This document shows, piece by piece, positions 23,918-36,182 of a stretch of DNA of 64,000 bases (its first letter is position 1; the number at the start of each line of letters is the position of its first letter). The stretch is from assembly GCF_001540865.1 (NCBI RefSeq), contig NC_033635.1:6616811-6680810 (forward strand). Reading direction: 5' to 3'. The stretch is from Ananas comosus (taxonomy: Eukaryota; Streptophyta; Magnoliopsida; Poales; Bromeliaceae). The position numbers were made by a program, and so were the translations under genes. The notes below the pieces were generated by a model that saw only the letters and a program-made list of their open reading frames with translations, made no database searches and was not told where the DNA came from.

Positions 23918-26289
23918 AATGAAACTGCAACTATGCTCTACTATGCCATCAAATGCAAACAATGCATGGAATATCATCTAGCAACAAGCCTACTATCATG
24001 CTAGCATGCTTCAACGATGTAATGAATACAAATACGACATAGTTATGCAATCCACTAACATATACTATGTCTAATCAGGGATGAATAGAAATCCACTTAT
24101 GCTATTCATGTCATTACCCCATCCACTAGGCTACCCCGCCTAAGATCTCAAATCTCATAGGTACTCACACCACAATCTAGTAGGTGAAGAGGTGAAGAGC
24201 TACCCCGCTCTTCGCCCTGACTGATATCTCAAATCTCACAGGTGAGGAGCTACCCCACTCTTATCTCACCCGTCTCACATCTCAAAGGTCATAGATGAAG
24301 AGCTACCCCGCTCTAATCTCATAGGTAATGAGCTACCCCGCTCATTCTCATAAATAATGAGCTAACTCTATCAAGTATACATGCAACTCTACTACGCTCA
24401 ACAAGCTTAACATGCTCAATATGCCCAATATGCTCAACTTGCATAATCCTCTTGAGTTTATTACCCAATCATCTAGCTGGCCCATAGGCGCGCCCTCGAC
24501 TCACAACTCAAATCCGTCTATGAAGGGGGACTCGAACCACCCGAGGGATTGTCTGCGGGACCCCACATAGGCAATCCCTTGGGACCCCACATAGGCTATC
24601 CCAATCGTTTCACGTGCCAAGACTCCGGAGCTCGCACTACTTGTGCGGAGCGACCGCCACAAGCGCCGAACAGACTGTGTGAGTATAATCAAATTCGTTT
24701 CCAACGAAGGTACCCGGTCACTACGACCAACATGCACAAGTGTTCTTTTAACACTACGTTCTAATGCCACTCGTCAAGTTGTTTACTTGGTATACATATG
24801 CCACTCGTCAAGTATGTACTTGGTTCACATGTCACTTGCCATAATGCAATTGTCCCAACTATACTAGTCATATATCCTCTATGCAAGATCAAGTTATTGT
24901 TTAACTTATCTCTATAGGGTTCTATGTCACAAACTCATTCTCATGCACTCTAAGTTCACATGCCAAGCTTACTATGCCGCAATACAAGGGAGCATGAAAG
25001 AATAGTAAAAGTAACATCTAAATACCCTAACATGCATGATACTATATATGTAGGATGTTCAACATAAAAATACTTAGACATAGGGAGAAGCCCAGTTGCT
25101 TCGGGATGACACCCCCCACCTTTTATCGCTATCACGAGGCTAGGGTTCCGATTTCGTGATTTTTGTAAGCTTTCGCCACGAGCTGCGGCAATCTGTACCT
25201 TAACGGCTTCATTCTTTAATTTCTTCGCGTATGCTCATCGTATCGCCAAACCGACTTCGCCAACGCGTCAGAAAACCTAGCAATTAGGTTTATACATGAT
25301 TAATTTAGATCAAACCCTCACATATTGCAAAATCCCATTTTTGAGCCCTAACATGCAATTACCCCCAAATAATCCAAATTAAATGGAGCAACATGCTAAG
25401 AATGCTCATTAGAGGATACTAGAACACTTAAGGTTAAGGATTAAGCCAAATTCCAAAAGTTTACTAAAATGTGAATGCCGAGACGGAAGCACACCGCTCC
25501 AACGGGCGCACGAAAGCTCGATCTGTCGCTCCCAACGCGTTCGCAAGCTCGTTCTCCGCCAACGCCGCGAATTTGGGCGAAAGATCTAGAGAGATGAGAG
25601 AGTTATTTAGAGAGAGAAAGTGAGGATTTCTCTCACTACCACCATGAACGTGTGCTTGTGGGGGTGGTGCTCGGTTGTGAAGAAGCCAAGTCACTAGAAG
25701 CTTCTACTTATAGTCAACACCCCAATAGTAGCATACACTATTCACTTCAGGCAGTTCGAAATCTGATATCTTTCGCTGGAGCCCTCTGAATATCCGTTTG
25801 AGCTCAAATTTGACAGTCATGTTCGGTTTTGCTTAACTTAATGAAAGAAATTTTAATATTTCAGTTTCGACCCCGTTTGGTCATCGAAAGCCGTACCGAA
25901 CTATAATCTTTATCAGATCACTATCGGATTTTATTTTTCACCTTCCGAGTGTCAGAATGATATGAAACTTTAAATCTAGCATCATAAAAATAATTCTGAC
26001 ATATCCTCCAGTTTTCATAATTTTCTGACACTGTACATTTTCTGCTAATTTATCTGCCCCGTCTCTCACAGAAAATTCTAAACCTTCTGTTTTCGCTCCG
26101 ATTTCAGCACAGGTCATTCCCAACCTATATTTCACTTCTCTAAATCCAATAAAAATAGTATCTCATACTATTTTTATTTATTTTCACTTTTATATTTAAT
26201 ATCTAGTATGTTACATTCTGCCGCAACCTCACCGGAACCATTTAAATGTACACCGTAACTTCATAGTTTTAGAAGTCCGGTACCTTACA
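23314..26289 (-). mobile_element. solo LTR, type C (2976 bp)
   Basis: Plus-strand ends are TGTCACGCC (23314) and GTACCTTACA (26289), with duplication tgtac at 23309-23313 and 26290-26294. Its first 45 sense bases match the solo LTR-C at 3165. It contains a (GATA)n microsatellite, the stem GAACTATA/TATAGTTC at 23812-23831 and a region at 24397-25340 that recurs at 33704-34600 in element 4. Confidence 0.9.
23885..23917. repeat. (GATA)n microsatellite
   Basis: About eight tandem GATA units inside the solo LTR-C at 23314-26289. The related LTR of element 4 is replaced at this point, so length variation cannot be compared. Confidence 0.9.
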
Positions 26290-28071
26290 TGTACTTAATA
26301 CCGGAATGTGAGAAATCCGCTTTTTGCCCTTAATGGACGATCTCAATCCTTGCGCGCGACAACCTGAGCTAAAATGAGGTTTTTCTTAATTAGTGCATCG
26401 TAGGCTTGTCGGAACACCAATCCGAGCTTCCCAACGCGTCGGTTTTATCTTCAATTAGGATTCTATGCAATCAATTCTAAGCTAGGCTCCCAATCCTACA
26501 AAATACGATCTTAGGCTCTACATACACTGTTTCTATACAATTTCACAAAATATATAGAGTAATTCAACTTTTCACTAGCCCAAGAACCTCAAAATAATTA
26601 GTTTAGAGGATTTACATCAATCCCTAATAAAGGATTACAAAAATATGCATAGTAACTTATTTTACTTCCTAGCTTCCAAAGCTCACATCTGACATACATG
26701 GCACTTTTCTAGGTTCTCATGGCTAAATCTGCTTTTAGCAACCATATAAAGCAAACTTAGGCTTTAACAATCTAAAAAAACCTTAAACTTAATAAAGGAA
26801 TAACAACCATTCACATGTATACTACACACATATATACATAACTCAACATATGGCTTGTTCTCTGGGGTTCATGGCAACTTCAAGTTTTGGAAACCAAGAA
26901 GTTTACAACCAATTTCTCCTTAGGTTAAGTAAACATAAACTCTATTAAAGCAACAGCCCCAGTTTCATACATGTGGCCAACATGTTTTCTCTAAATTTTC
27001 TTTCATGTCAACAGAAGCTTTAACATCTACAATCCTTAGAGTCCAAGAGTTCCAATTTAAATCCTCATTAAAGCACATAACACGCCCTAATTAACCAGGA
27101 ATTATATCATTCTTAGCAAGAAATACAACCAACCCACCTTAGGTTCCAAGCTCCAAAAAGGGTTCTTCTCAGCTCAAGCTTCTATTCCACCAAAATCCAC
27201 CCACTCCACTAATTCTCTAACAACTAGCCACCTTACATTTGTAGAGAGAGAGAAGAAACCAAAATGAAAAGAGATGAAGAGAGAGAGAGTCTTGGTACGC
27301 ATGGAGGGTTGAGGTGCAGGGTTGTAGATAAGATCAGGGAACATTGCAATTAAACCCCTCCACATGGCTGAAATTACCTTGCAGCCCAACACTAACACAA
27401 TTTTTGGTTTAGTAGTTCGGAATCTGATACTTTTCGCTGGAGCCTTTCTGAATGTCAGTTTGCGCTCAAATTTAACAGTCAGGCTCGGTTTAACATAACA
27501 AGAACTAAAAAATTTTAATCTTTCAGTTCCGACCATTTTTGGTCACCGAATGCTCTACCGAACTGTAATCTCTAGCAGATAACAGTCGGATTTTATTTTT
27601 TACCTTCCGGGTGTCAGAATGACATGAAACTTTAAATCTAGCCTCATAAAAATAATTCTGACATATTCTTCAATTTTCATAATTTTTTGACACTATTCAT
27701 TTTCTGCTAAAATACCAGCCCCATTCTTTTACAGAAAATTCTAAATATTCTGTTTTCGCTCCGATTTCAACACGAGTCATCCCAAACTTATATTTTACAC
27801 CCTTAAGTCCAATAAAAATAGTATCTCACCCCATTTTTATTCACACTTAATTTTATATTATTTTGCTCACTTTAATCAACAGAAACCTCATAGTCCAATA
27901 ATTTTCCTTCGAAGTCGTTTCGCGCCCAATTTGCGCCGAAACACTCATTTATCTTCGGAATTCATTCCCACGCATTCAAAATCACTTGAGGAAGATACAA
28001 AACCAGCTCAACTTTACTTTGATCCTCTAGATCAAAGTTGACATCGCAACTCCAAATTTTCATATATTACA

Positions 28072-28794
28072 AAGCTTACCTCTAAGTTTGCTCCTTTCTT
28101 GCACTAGAGGGGAAGAAGAAGAAGTCACTCCACTCCAATGGCTTCTTCTCCACCTTCCTTGCCTTTCTTTTTCCTTTCCTTCTCCTTCTTCTTCTCTTTC
28201 TTTCCTTTCCTTTCTTCTCTTCTTTATCTTCTAGAGAGAGAAAGAGAGATGAGAGAGTGTGAGAGGGAGTGAAATGAGAGAAGTATCTCATTTTCCCCCA
28301 TACTATACCCTATGGGTTGCAAAATTACAGTTAAACCCCTCAACTTTCATCTTGTTACACTCCCCAAACTGGGCATTTTTCGTGCTCGGGGACCGGTCTC
28401 CGCGACTTAGGACCGGTTCCAGAGAGCTCTCCCCGCGGGCAGCCAAGGCTACGTGCGACGCAACCGGTCTCTCCCCCAGAGGGACCGGTCTCTCGGTGAC
28501 CAGTCTCTTCCCGCAGGGACCGGTTCCCGAGAGCTGGCTTTCTGGGACTTAGCCGATTTTTCGGCTTTCTCACGTTGCACGCGTTCGGGGACCGGTCTCT
28601 CCCACCAGGGACCAGTCACCGAGAGCTCAAAAACTGCAGTTTGCAGATTTTTGATTCTTTAGCTCTCGAAAACCTCCCACAACGCACTTTTGACCATTTT
28701 AACACCTTCGGACTTTTCGAAGTGTACCATTCTCGCACTTTGGTCAATTTGACTAAAGTTCGATATTTATTTTTTGAATTTTCGGTATATTACA
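28072..28794 (-). repeat. element 1 5' LTR (type A), U3-side part
   Basis: This continues the LTR after the solo LTR-E and ends GGTATATTACA at 28794. It contains the CT-rich tract (28120-28230) and the ACCGGT palindrome cluster (about 28385-28640), slightly eroded: some sites read ACCAGT, as at 28500 and 28610. Confidence 0.9.
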
Positions 28795-29382
28795 AATCTA
28801 GAGAGAGAAAGGGAGGTTTCTCTCTCCTTCTCCATGCGTGCGTGTGTTGTGGGGTGGTGTGGTCGGCTGAGGAAGAAGAAGAGGTCAACACTCCTCTTTA
28901 GTCAACACCCAAAACACTATTCACTTCGGGCAGTTTGAAATCTGATATCTTTCGTCGGAGCTCCCTGAATATCCGTTTGAGCTCAAATTTGACAGTCATG
29001 TTTGGTTTACTTAACGAGTCCAAAAAAATTTTAATATTTCAGTTTCGACCCCGTTTGGTCACCGAAAACTATACCGAACTGTAATCTTTATCAGATAGCT
29101 GTCGGATTTTATTTTCCACCTTCCGGGTATCAGAATGATATGAAACTTTAAATGTAGCCTCATAAAAATAATTCTGACTTATCCTCCAGTTTTCATAATT
29201 TTCTGACACTGTGCATTTTCTGCTAATTTATCTGTCCCGTTTCAAACAAAAAATTCTAAATCTTCTGTTTTCATTCTGATTTCAGCACATGTCACTTCTG
29301 ACTTATATTTTACTTCTCTAAATCCAATAAAAATAGTTTCCCACACTATTTTTATTTTTATACCAAAATCTAGTATGTTACA
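28795..29382 (-). repeat. type B 5' LTR, U3-side part
   Basis: This resumes the LTR of 350-3069 after element 1 and ends GTATGTTACA, the LTR start on the minus strand. It parallels the first 600 bp of the solo LTR-B at 13427 and of the copy at 63599. The next five bases, ctgcc (29383-29387), would be the target duplication, whose partner is off the left edge. Confidence 0.9.
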
Positions 29383-29799
29383 CTGCCACAATCTTTTAAA
29401 GCAGAGTATACTGAGTATGAGGAGTTGGAGGAAGAAGTTGGGCTCAATGTGGCCCAATTACAGCTAGAGGATACCAAACCGGCCAATGCGGTGGTTTTCG
29501 AGAAACTATCGGCCATGCAGATAAGATTTGTAAGGCCTTTTTTCATACGGGCCTTAGTTGAAGGTCGGCCGGTAGGCCGAGTTATGATAGACGGCGAAGC
29601 GATGGTCAATGTCATGCCCACTTCATTCTTTAAGAAGTTAGGCAAGGATGAAGATGAGTTGAAGCCCACTGACACGATCATGACCGACTTCACTGGGAGC
29701 GGTAAGCAAGCTCGAGGGGTGCTTACGACCGAGATCACGGTAGGTTCCAAAACTTTACGAACTGCATTCTTTGTGGTTGATGCAGATAGTCAATATAAC
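29383..29799 (+). pseudogene. gypsy fragment with retropepsin-like domain, Tat-group-like
   Basis: The frame is open from the first base after the LTR-B to the last base before the LTR-C, 139 codons with no stop. It encodes an acidic N-terminal part and then a protease-like stretch: VGRVMIDGEAMVNVMP, FFKKLGKDEDELKPTD and a TTEITVGSKTLRTAFFVVD segment. This layout resembles the aspartic protease of Tat/Ogre-group elements, which carry DG rather than DTG. Both ends are cut by younger LTRs. It is on the opposite strand from its neighbours and is the oldest host layer visible here. The lineage call is by pattern only. Confidence 0.7.
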
Positions 29800-30321
29800 T
29801 GTCATGCCCCGAGACCGCTACCAATGCGGTCCAGTTCGGGCGCGTCGAACAGACGCCGGACGGACAGCACTTCCCCTGTCCGCCCAAGGCTCAAAAATAA
29901 GATCATGTACATAGAATTGCCTAGGAATAAATTCAATTACATACATGATAAAGCACGGAGCACTATAAGTACTAACAAGTAAGAGTAAGGCACAAGTATA
30001 CTATACAAGTGAAATAAGGAGAGATACATCTATCTACTACATCCACAAGGCATTCAACATTTAGATCCTTGATTACATTTACATCTCCAAAATGAACATT
30101 CATGATAATCTCCCAAATACACAAGCAACCTCCCAAAGTACATCATATGTCACGGGGTACACGAGGGTACACTAATGCAAGTGGAAGCTACTAACTATAC
30201 CTAGGGTGCGATGCCCTTACCACGGTCCTCTGCCGGTGCTCTCTCGCTAGGCCCTGCAACAAAGTGGGGTGAGAACTATATAAACATAGTTCCCAGTGGG
30301 TTCAGCCGCCGACTCCGCCGA
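29800..30321 (-). repeat. element 4 3' LTR (type C), U5-side part
   Basis: Closely parallels 23314-23860 of the solo LTR-C, including the stem GAACTATA/ATAGTTC near 30273-30293. It stops at GACTCCGCCGA, where an LTR-D begins; gccga (30317-30321) would be the duplicated target. Confidence 0.85.
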
Positions 30322-30724
30322 TGTCACGCCCCGGGACCGGCGGAGGCCCTCCCGGTAGCGTGCCCAGACCCGCCATATGTCTACACATATAAGGCGTCTA
30401 CAATAAAAGCGGAAGAAAAGCAAGAAATAGAACAAATAAAAGAAGGGAAATAACCAGCAACTAATGATATCAGAGCAAATATAGTTCTAACATCTACACC
30501 AAAGTAAAGAGATAAGGATAGACAATAAAGGAAAACATAAGTAGTACAATATCTGTCTCTAGTACAAAAATGGTGGTCTCTATACATATACGGTACAACT
30601 CTCAACCTCTCACAAGCATATAACACGAGAGGTAGACCACCTATCGAACGATCCCTCGGTAAGCACGCTAGCCCGAGGCGATACCCTTTCCGCGATCCCT
30701 GGCCTCTCCCTGCGTGGAAGGCTC
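30322..30724 (-). repeat. type D LTR fragment (U5 end only)
   Basis: It starts TGTCACGCCCCGGGACC and matches the first 400 bp of the LTR-D at 46077, ending in the same GAAGGCTC word. It then changes abruptly to sequence resembling 25355. The remaining 2.2 kb expected for an LTR-D and its second target copy are absent, so the break is probably an assembly join. Confidence 0.8.
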
Positions 30725-33703
30725 CATGCAATTACCCCCAATAATCCAAAAATTAAATGGAGCAACATGCTAACAATGCTCCATTAGAAGGATACTAGAA
30801 CACTTAAGGTTAGGATTAAGCCAAATTCAAAAGTTTACATAAATGTGAATGCGGACGGAAGCACAGTAATCGGCTCCAAACGGCGCACGAAAGCTCGATC
30901 TTCGCTCCACTCAACATAGCGTTCCAAGCCGTTCTCCCAACATGCCGCGAAATATGTGCGATAAAAGTCTAGAGAGATTAAGAAGATTATTTAGCGAAGA
31001 AAATGAGGATTTGCTCTCACTAACACCATGAAACCGTGTGCTGTGGGGTGGGTCGTTTGGAAAACCAATCACTAGAAGTTCTACTTATAAGTCAACAACC
31101 CAATAGTAGCATACACTATTCACCCTTCCCAGACATTCGAAATCTATATCTTCGCTGTGAGCCCTCTGAATATTCCGTTAGCTCAAATTCTGACAGTCAG
31201 TCGTTTGCTTAACTTAATGAAAGAAATTCTTAAATATTTCAGTTTCGAGCCCTGGGACTCGTTTTCCGGTTTGGTCATCGAAAGCCCGTACCTGAACTAT
31301 AATCTTTATCAGTATAAACTATCGATTTTATTTTTCACGCTCCTGAGTGTCAGCAAGATTGAAACTTTAAATCTACATCATAAAAATAATTCTGACATAA
31401 TCCTCCAGTTTTCATAATTCTGACACTGGTAATTTTCATGCTAATTTATCTCCCAGTCTCTTCACAGAAATCTAAAACCATTATTCGTCTTTCGCTGCCG
31501 ATTTCACATCAGTGTCATTGCCCAGCCTATATTTCACCTTCTCATAAATCCAATAAAATCAGTATCTCATACTATTTTTATTTATTTTTCCCCTTTCACT
31601 TTATATTTTAATATCTAGCTAATGTTACATTCTGCCGCAACCTCAACGCGAACACATTCAAATCGCTTCCAAATCAAATGTCACCGTATGCTTCAATAAT
31701 ATAGAAGTCCGGTACCCGTTACATGTACTTAATACGGGAATGTGAGAAATACCGCTTTGCCTTAATGGACCCGATCTCAATTCTGCGCGCAGACAACTCT
31801 AGCAAATGAGGTTTTTTATCTTAATTAGTGCATCGTAGCGCTTGTCGGAACACCAATCCGAGCTTCCCACGCGTCGGTTTATCTTCATTAGGATTTTACT
31901 GCAATCAATTCTAACTAGGCTCTCCAATCCACAAAATAACGTCTTAGCTCTACATTACACGTTTCTTATACAATTTCACAAAATATTTATAGAGTAATTC
32001 AACGTTTTCAACTAGCCCAAAAGAACTCAAATAATAGTCTAAGAACGGATTTACATCAATCCTCAATAAAGATTAAATGCACCCCAAAACTATCATAGTA
32101 AACATTATTTTATCTAGCTTCCAAGCTCAACATCTGACATACATGGGCACTCTTTCAGGTTCTCATGCTTAAATGCCTTTTAGCACCATATAAAGCAAAA
32201 CTAGGCTTAACAATCTAAAAAACTCTAAACTTATAAAGGAATAACTACCATTCAACATTATACTACACATCATATATACATAACTCACATATGGCTTTTC
32301 TCGGGGTCATGGCAACTTCAAGTTTGGAAACCAAAGAAGTTTAACAACCAATTTCTCCTAGGTTGAAGTAAACATAACTCTCATTAAGCAACAGCCGCCA
32401 GTTTTCATACATTGTGGCCAACATGTTTTCTCTAATTTTCTTTCATGTCAACAAGCTTTAACATCTACCAATCCTTAAGTCCCAAGAGTTCAATTTAAAT
32501 CCCTCATTAAATGCACTAAACACGGCCTAATTACTCAGTGAATTATATCATCTTAGGAAGAAATAGCAACCAACACACCTTAGGTTCCAAGCTCCAAAAA
32601 GGTTCTTCTCAGCTCAAGCTCTATTCCATCCAAAAACCAAACCACTCCATCTAATTCTCTAACAACTAGCCACTTACATTTGAATAAAAGAGAAGAAGAA
32701 GAAAACAATGAAAAGAGATGAGAAAGAGAGTAAAACTTGGTACGGCATAGGAGGGGTTGAGTGCAGGTTGTGATAAAATCAGGGAACAGATTGCAATTAA
32801 AACCCTCACACACATAGGCTAGGAAATTACCTCGCAGCCGGCACACACTCACCACACATTTTGGTTTAAGTAGTTCGGTAATCTGATACTTTTCGTCTGG
32901 ATGCTTTCTGAATTGTCAGTTGCGTCAAATTTAACAGTCAGGCTCGGTTTAAAACATAACAAGGAAATAAAATTTTAATCTTTCAGTTCGACCATTTTTT
33001 GGTCACCGAATGCCTCTACGCGAACTGTAATCTCTAGGGCAGATAACAGTCGGATTTTATTTTAACCTTCCGGTGTCAATAATGACATGAAACTTTAATC
33101 TAGCCTCCAATAAAAATATTCTGACATATTCTTCAATTTTCATAATTTTTTGACACATTCATTTCTGCTAAAATACCACCCCATTTTTACAGAAAATTCT
33201 AAATATCTCTTTTTTTCGCTCCGACTTTCAAACAAGTCACCCAAATATATTTACAACCCTTAATCCAATAAAAATAGTATCTCACACCCATGTTTTATCA
33301 CTACTTAATTTAATTATTTCGCTCACTTTAATGCAACAGAAACCTCATAGTCCAATAATCTTTCCTTCGAAAGACATCGTTTCGCGCCCAATTTGCGACG
33401 GAAACACTCATTTATCTTCGAATTCATTCCACGGCATATCAAAATCACTTGAGCGAAGAATTACAAACCAGCTCAAAACTTCTACTTTGATCCTCTAATC
33501 AAAGTTGACATCGCAACTCCCAAAACCAAATTTCATATATTACAAGCTTACCTCTAAGTTTGTCTCTTTCTTGGCACTAAGAGAGGAAGAGAAGAAGTCA
33601 CTCCACTCCATATGGCTTCTCTCCTCCACCTTCCTTGCTTGTTCTTTTCCTTTCATCTCCCTTCTTCTTCCTTTCTTTCTTTCCTTTCTTCTCTTCTTTT
33701 ATC
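30725..33703. other. indel-rich second copy of 25355-28200 (probable assembly artefact)
   Basis: The stretch follows 25355-28200 in order but with single-base insertions and deletions every few tens of bases. It reproduces two independent nested-insertion junctions: the LTR-C end plus tgtac (as at 26289) and the LTR-E end plus aagct (as at 28071, here near 33546). Sharing both junctions means it derives from the same locus. The error type resembles unpolished single-molecule reads. It should not be annotated as a separate element. Confidence 0.8.
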
Positions 33704-34940
33704 TTGCTCAACATGCTTAACATGCTCGATATGCCCAATATGCTCAACTTGCATAATCCTCTTGAGTTTATTACCCAATCATCCGGCTGGCCCATAGGCG
33801 CGCCCTCGACTCACAACTCAAATCCGTCTATGAAGAGGGATTCGAACCACCCGAGGGTTGTCTGCGGGACCCGACATAGGCTATCCCTTGGGACCCCAAA
33901 TAGGCTATCCCAATCGTTTCATGTGCCAAAACTCTGGAGATCGCACTAGTTGTGCGGAGCGACCGCCACAAGCGCTGAACAGACTGTGTGAGTATGATCA
34001 AATTCGTTTCCAACGAAGGTACTCGGTCATATGACCAACATGCACAAGTGTTCTTTTAACACTAAGTTATAATGCCAGTCGTCAAGTTGTTTACTTGGTT
34101 CACATGTCACTTGCCATAATGCAATTGTCCCGACTATACTAGTCATATGTCATCCATGCAAGATCAAGTTATTGTTTAACTTATCTCTATAGGGTTCTAT
34201 GTCACAAACTCATTCTCATGCACCCTAAGTTCACATGCCAAGCTTACTATGCCGCAATACAAGGGAGCATGCAAGAATAGTAAAAGTAACATCTAAATAC
34301 CCTAACATGCATAATACTATATATGCAGTATGTTCAACATAGAAATACTTAGACATAGGGAGAAGCTCAGTTGCTTCGGGATGACACCCCCCACCTTTTA
34401 TCGCTGTCACAAGGCTAGGGTTCCGATTTCGTGATTTTTGGAAGCTTTCGCCGCGAGCTGTGGCAATCTGTACCTTAACGGCTTCGTTCTTTAATATCTT
34501 CACGTAGCCTCGTCGTATATCCGAACCGACTTCGCCAACGCGTCAAAAAACCTAGCAATTAGGTTTATATATGATCAATTTAGATCAAAATCCCTCACAA
34601 GCAAAACCCCTCTTTTGATGCCCTAAGATGCAACCATGCAAGAATTCATCATTTGATCTCTAAATTCGAGCATCAACCATCTATTTAGCATCTAGGAGTT
34701 TCACTAAACCCATTTCTAAGGCATACAAATCATTACTTAGCAATCTACCATTATTGCTATCAAAGCTTACCTCTCAAACCCAAGCTCTCTTCAAGCCAAT
34801 GGTGAAGAAAAAGAAAGCTTCACCTCTAAGCAAGCTTTTCTCTACCAAACTCCACACTTTGGAGCCAATCCTAGAGAGAGAGAGAGAGATTTCTCTTATG
34901 TTGGCTCAAGTAGAGAGGAATGAGGGAAATGAAATAACAC

Positions 34941-34974
<34 letters not shown>

Positions 34975-36095
34975 TGAGGCTACTATGCTATCGGAAGCAC
35001 GGAGCCTTCCGTGCTTCCAGCTCGTTTTCAATGTTGCGACTTTCGAATCGTCGATCGGCTCCGTTAAACTTGATCTAGAGTATTTGAAGTACCTAGAAAA
35101 TAAATTTTATTATTTTACGATATCATTTGCCTACTGAACGAAGGGGTTCAAAATCAACGGCTGAAAATAAAAATCTTACAAAATATAATAATATGACATT
35201 AAAATTTTAAATCAAAGATATTAATCTTGTTTTATATAGTATAAAGAATTTTCTATCAAAATTTCACGTGATTTGGATATTTCTACACCGTTAAACTTGT
35301 AAACGGCTCACTATGGCCATTGAAATTTGTTGATTTTGAGCCCATTCGATCACTAGGCAAATGATATCGAAAAATAATAAAATTTATTTTCTAGGTACTC
35401 CAAATACTCTAGATCAAGTTTAACGGAGCCGATCGACGATTCGAAAGTCGCAACGTCGAAAATGAGCTGGAAGCACGGAAGGCTCCGTGCTTCCGATAGC
35501 ATAGTAGCCTCACTCTATATATATATATATATATATATAGGAGGAAACTTCACCTCCAAGTAAACTCTCCCAAAATACTATTCACTTCAGCAGTTTAAAA
35601 CTAACATTTTTCACCGGAGCCCTTCTAAACGTCCCTTTGAGCCCAAATTTGACAGGCAGGCTCGGTTTTACTTAATAAGTTCAAAGAAATTTTAATCTTT
35701 CAGTTTCGACCATGTTTGGTCACCGAAAGCTGTACCGAACTGTAATCTTTATCAGATAGCAGTCGGATTTTATTTTCTACTTTCCGAGCGTCAGAATGGT
35801 ATGAAACTTTAAATCTAGCCTCATAAAAATAATTCTGACATATCTTTCAGTTTTCATAATTTTCTGACACTGTGCATTTTCTACTAATTTATCTGCTCCG
35901 TTTCACACAGAAAATTCTAAATTTTCTGTTTTCGCTCCGACTTCAACACGAGTCATTCCAGACTTATATTTTACTTCTATAAGTCCAATAAAAATAGTAT
36001 ATCACATTATTTTTATTTATATATATTTTTATAATAAATTCCGACATACTATATCCTACCGTAACTTCTTACTTCGAGGAGTTCGGTATCTTACA
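33704..36095 (-). repeat. element 4 3' LTR (type C), U3-side part
   Basis: From 33704 it parallels 24397-25340 of the solo LTR-C at good quality, then diverges and ends GGTATCTTACA at 36095. About 540 bp of LTR between the two parts (matching 23860-24397) is missing from the window. A donor-like GAG|GTAAGC lies on the minus strand near 34770. A MITE sits inside. Confidence 0.85.
34970..35517. mobile_element. MITE-like foldback element with ~190-bp terminal inverted repeats
   Basis: The ends TAGAGTGAGGCTACTATGCT and its complement flank 548 bp. The arms (34970 to about 35160 and about 35327-35517) are inverted copies with only a few differences. Each arm contains a smaller palindrome, GGAAGCACGGA-GCC-TTCCGTGCTTCC (34993-35018). 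It lies in a (TA)n run (34944-34970, 35516-35539), so the target duplication could be TA or longer and cannot be resolved. Long arms suggest a Mutator-like or Tc1/mariner-like non-autonomous element; the superfamily is not decided. No transposase is present. Confidence 0.85.
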
Positions 36096-36107
36096 TTCTC
36101 CCCTCCT
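36096..36107 (-). promoter_or_regulatory. polypurine tract of element 4
   Basis: The minus strand reads AGGAGGGGAGAA immediately before the LTR start TGTAAGATACC at 36095. This fixes element orientation and the LTR boundary. Confidence 0.85.
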
Positions 36108-36182
36108 TAAAAAGGAGTTTCGTCCTCGAAACTCAAATTCAATTTAAATTCAATCTAATTCAACTCAATCAAAACTCCTACC

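Larger units (their letters stand above)
19003..28071 (-). mobile_element. solo LTR, type E (net about 3.4 kb), with two nested solo LTRs
   Basis: Plus-strand ends are TGTCACGCC (19003) and ATATTACA (28071), flanked by aagct at 18998-19002 and 28072-28076. Subtracting the two internal insertions (20115-22773 and 23314-26289, each with a 5-bp duplication) leaves about 3424 bp with no primer site, polypurine tract or coding region, so it is a solo LTR. Own segments are 19003-20114, 22774-23313 and 26290-28071. They hold a weak hairpin array (22840-22990), the conserved pre-acceptor stem near 19450-19480 and CT-rich leader sequence near 27230-27300. Confidence 0.88.
3070..28794 (-). mobile_element. 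element 1: complete Tekay/Del-type chromovirus, type A LTRs, with nested insertions
   Basis: The plus-strand footprint starts TGTCAT at 3070 and ends ATTACA at 28794, flanked by aatct on both sides (3065-3069, 28795-28799). Order on the minus strand: 5' LTR (28794 to 17342, split by a solo LTR-E), primer site, gag-pol (17016 to 8930, split by a solo LTR-B), polypurine tract, 3' LTR (8884 to 3070, split by a solo LTR-C). Removing the insertions leaves about 10.1 kb, with LTRs of about 2.4 and 2.7 kb and an interior of about 5.1 kb. The integrase ends in a chromodomain. The element cannot be active: gag-pol carries eight stop codons and an insertion. Confidence 0.93.

Noticed and set aside
26213..26219. 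Internal TGTTACA as an LTR-B boundary within 23314-26289
   Set aside because: No target duplication fits there, while the outer end at 26289 has a perfect tgtac pair; the resemblance is shared LTR sequence.
30725..33703. An independent, diverged element copy
   Set aside because: It shares two unrelated insertion junctions with 26289 and 28071 and differs mainly by single-base indels, so a sequencing or assembly origin is more likely.
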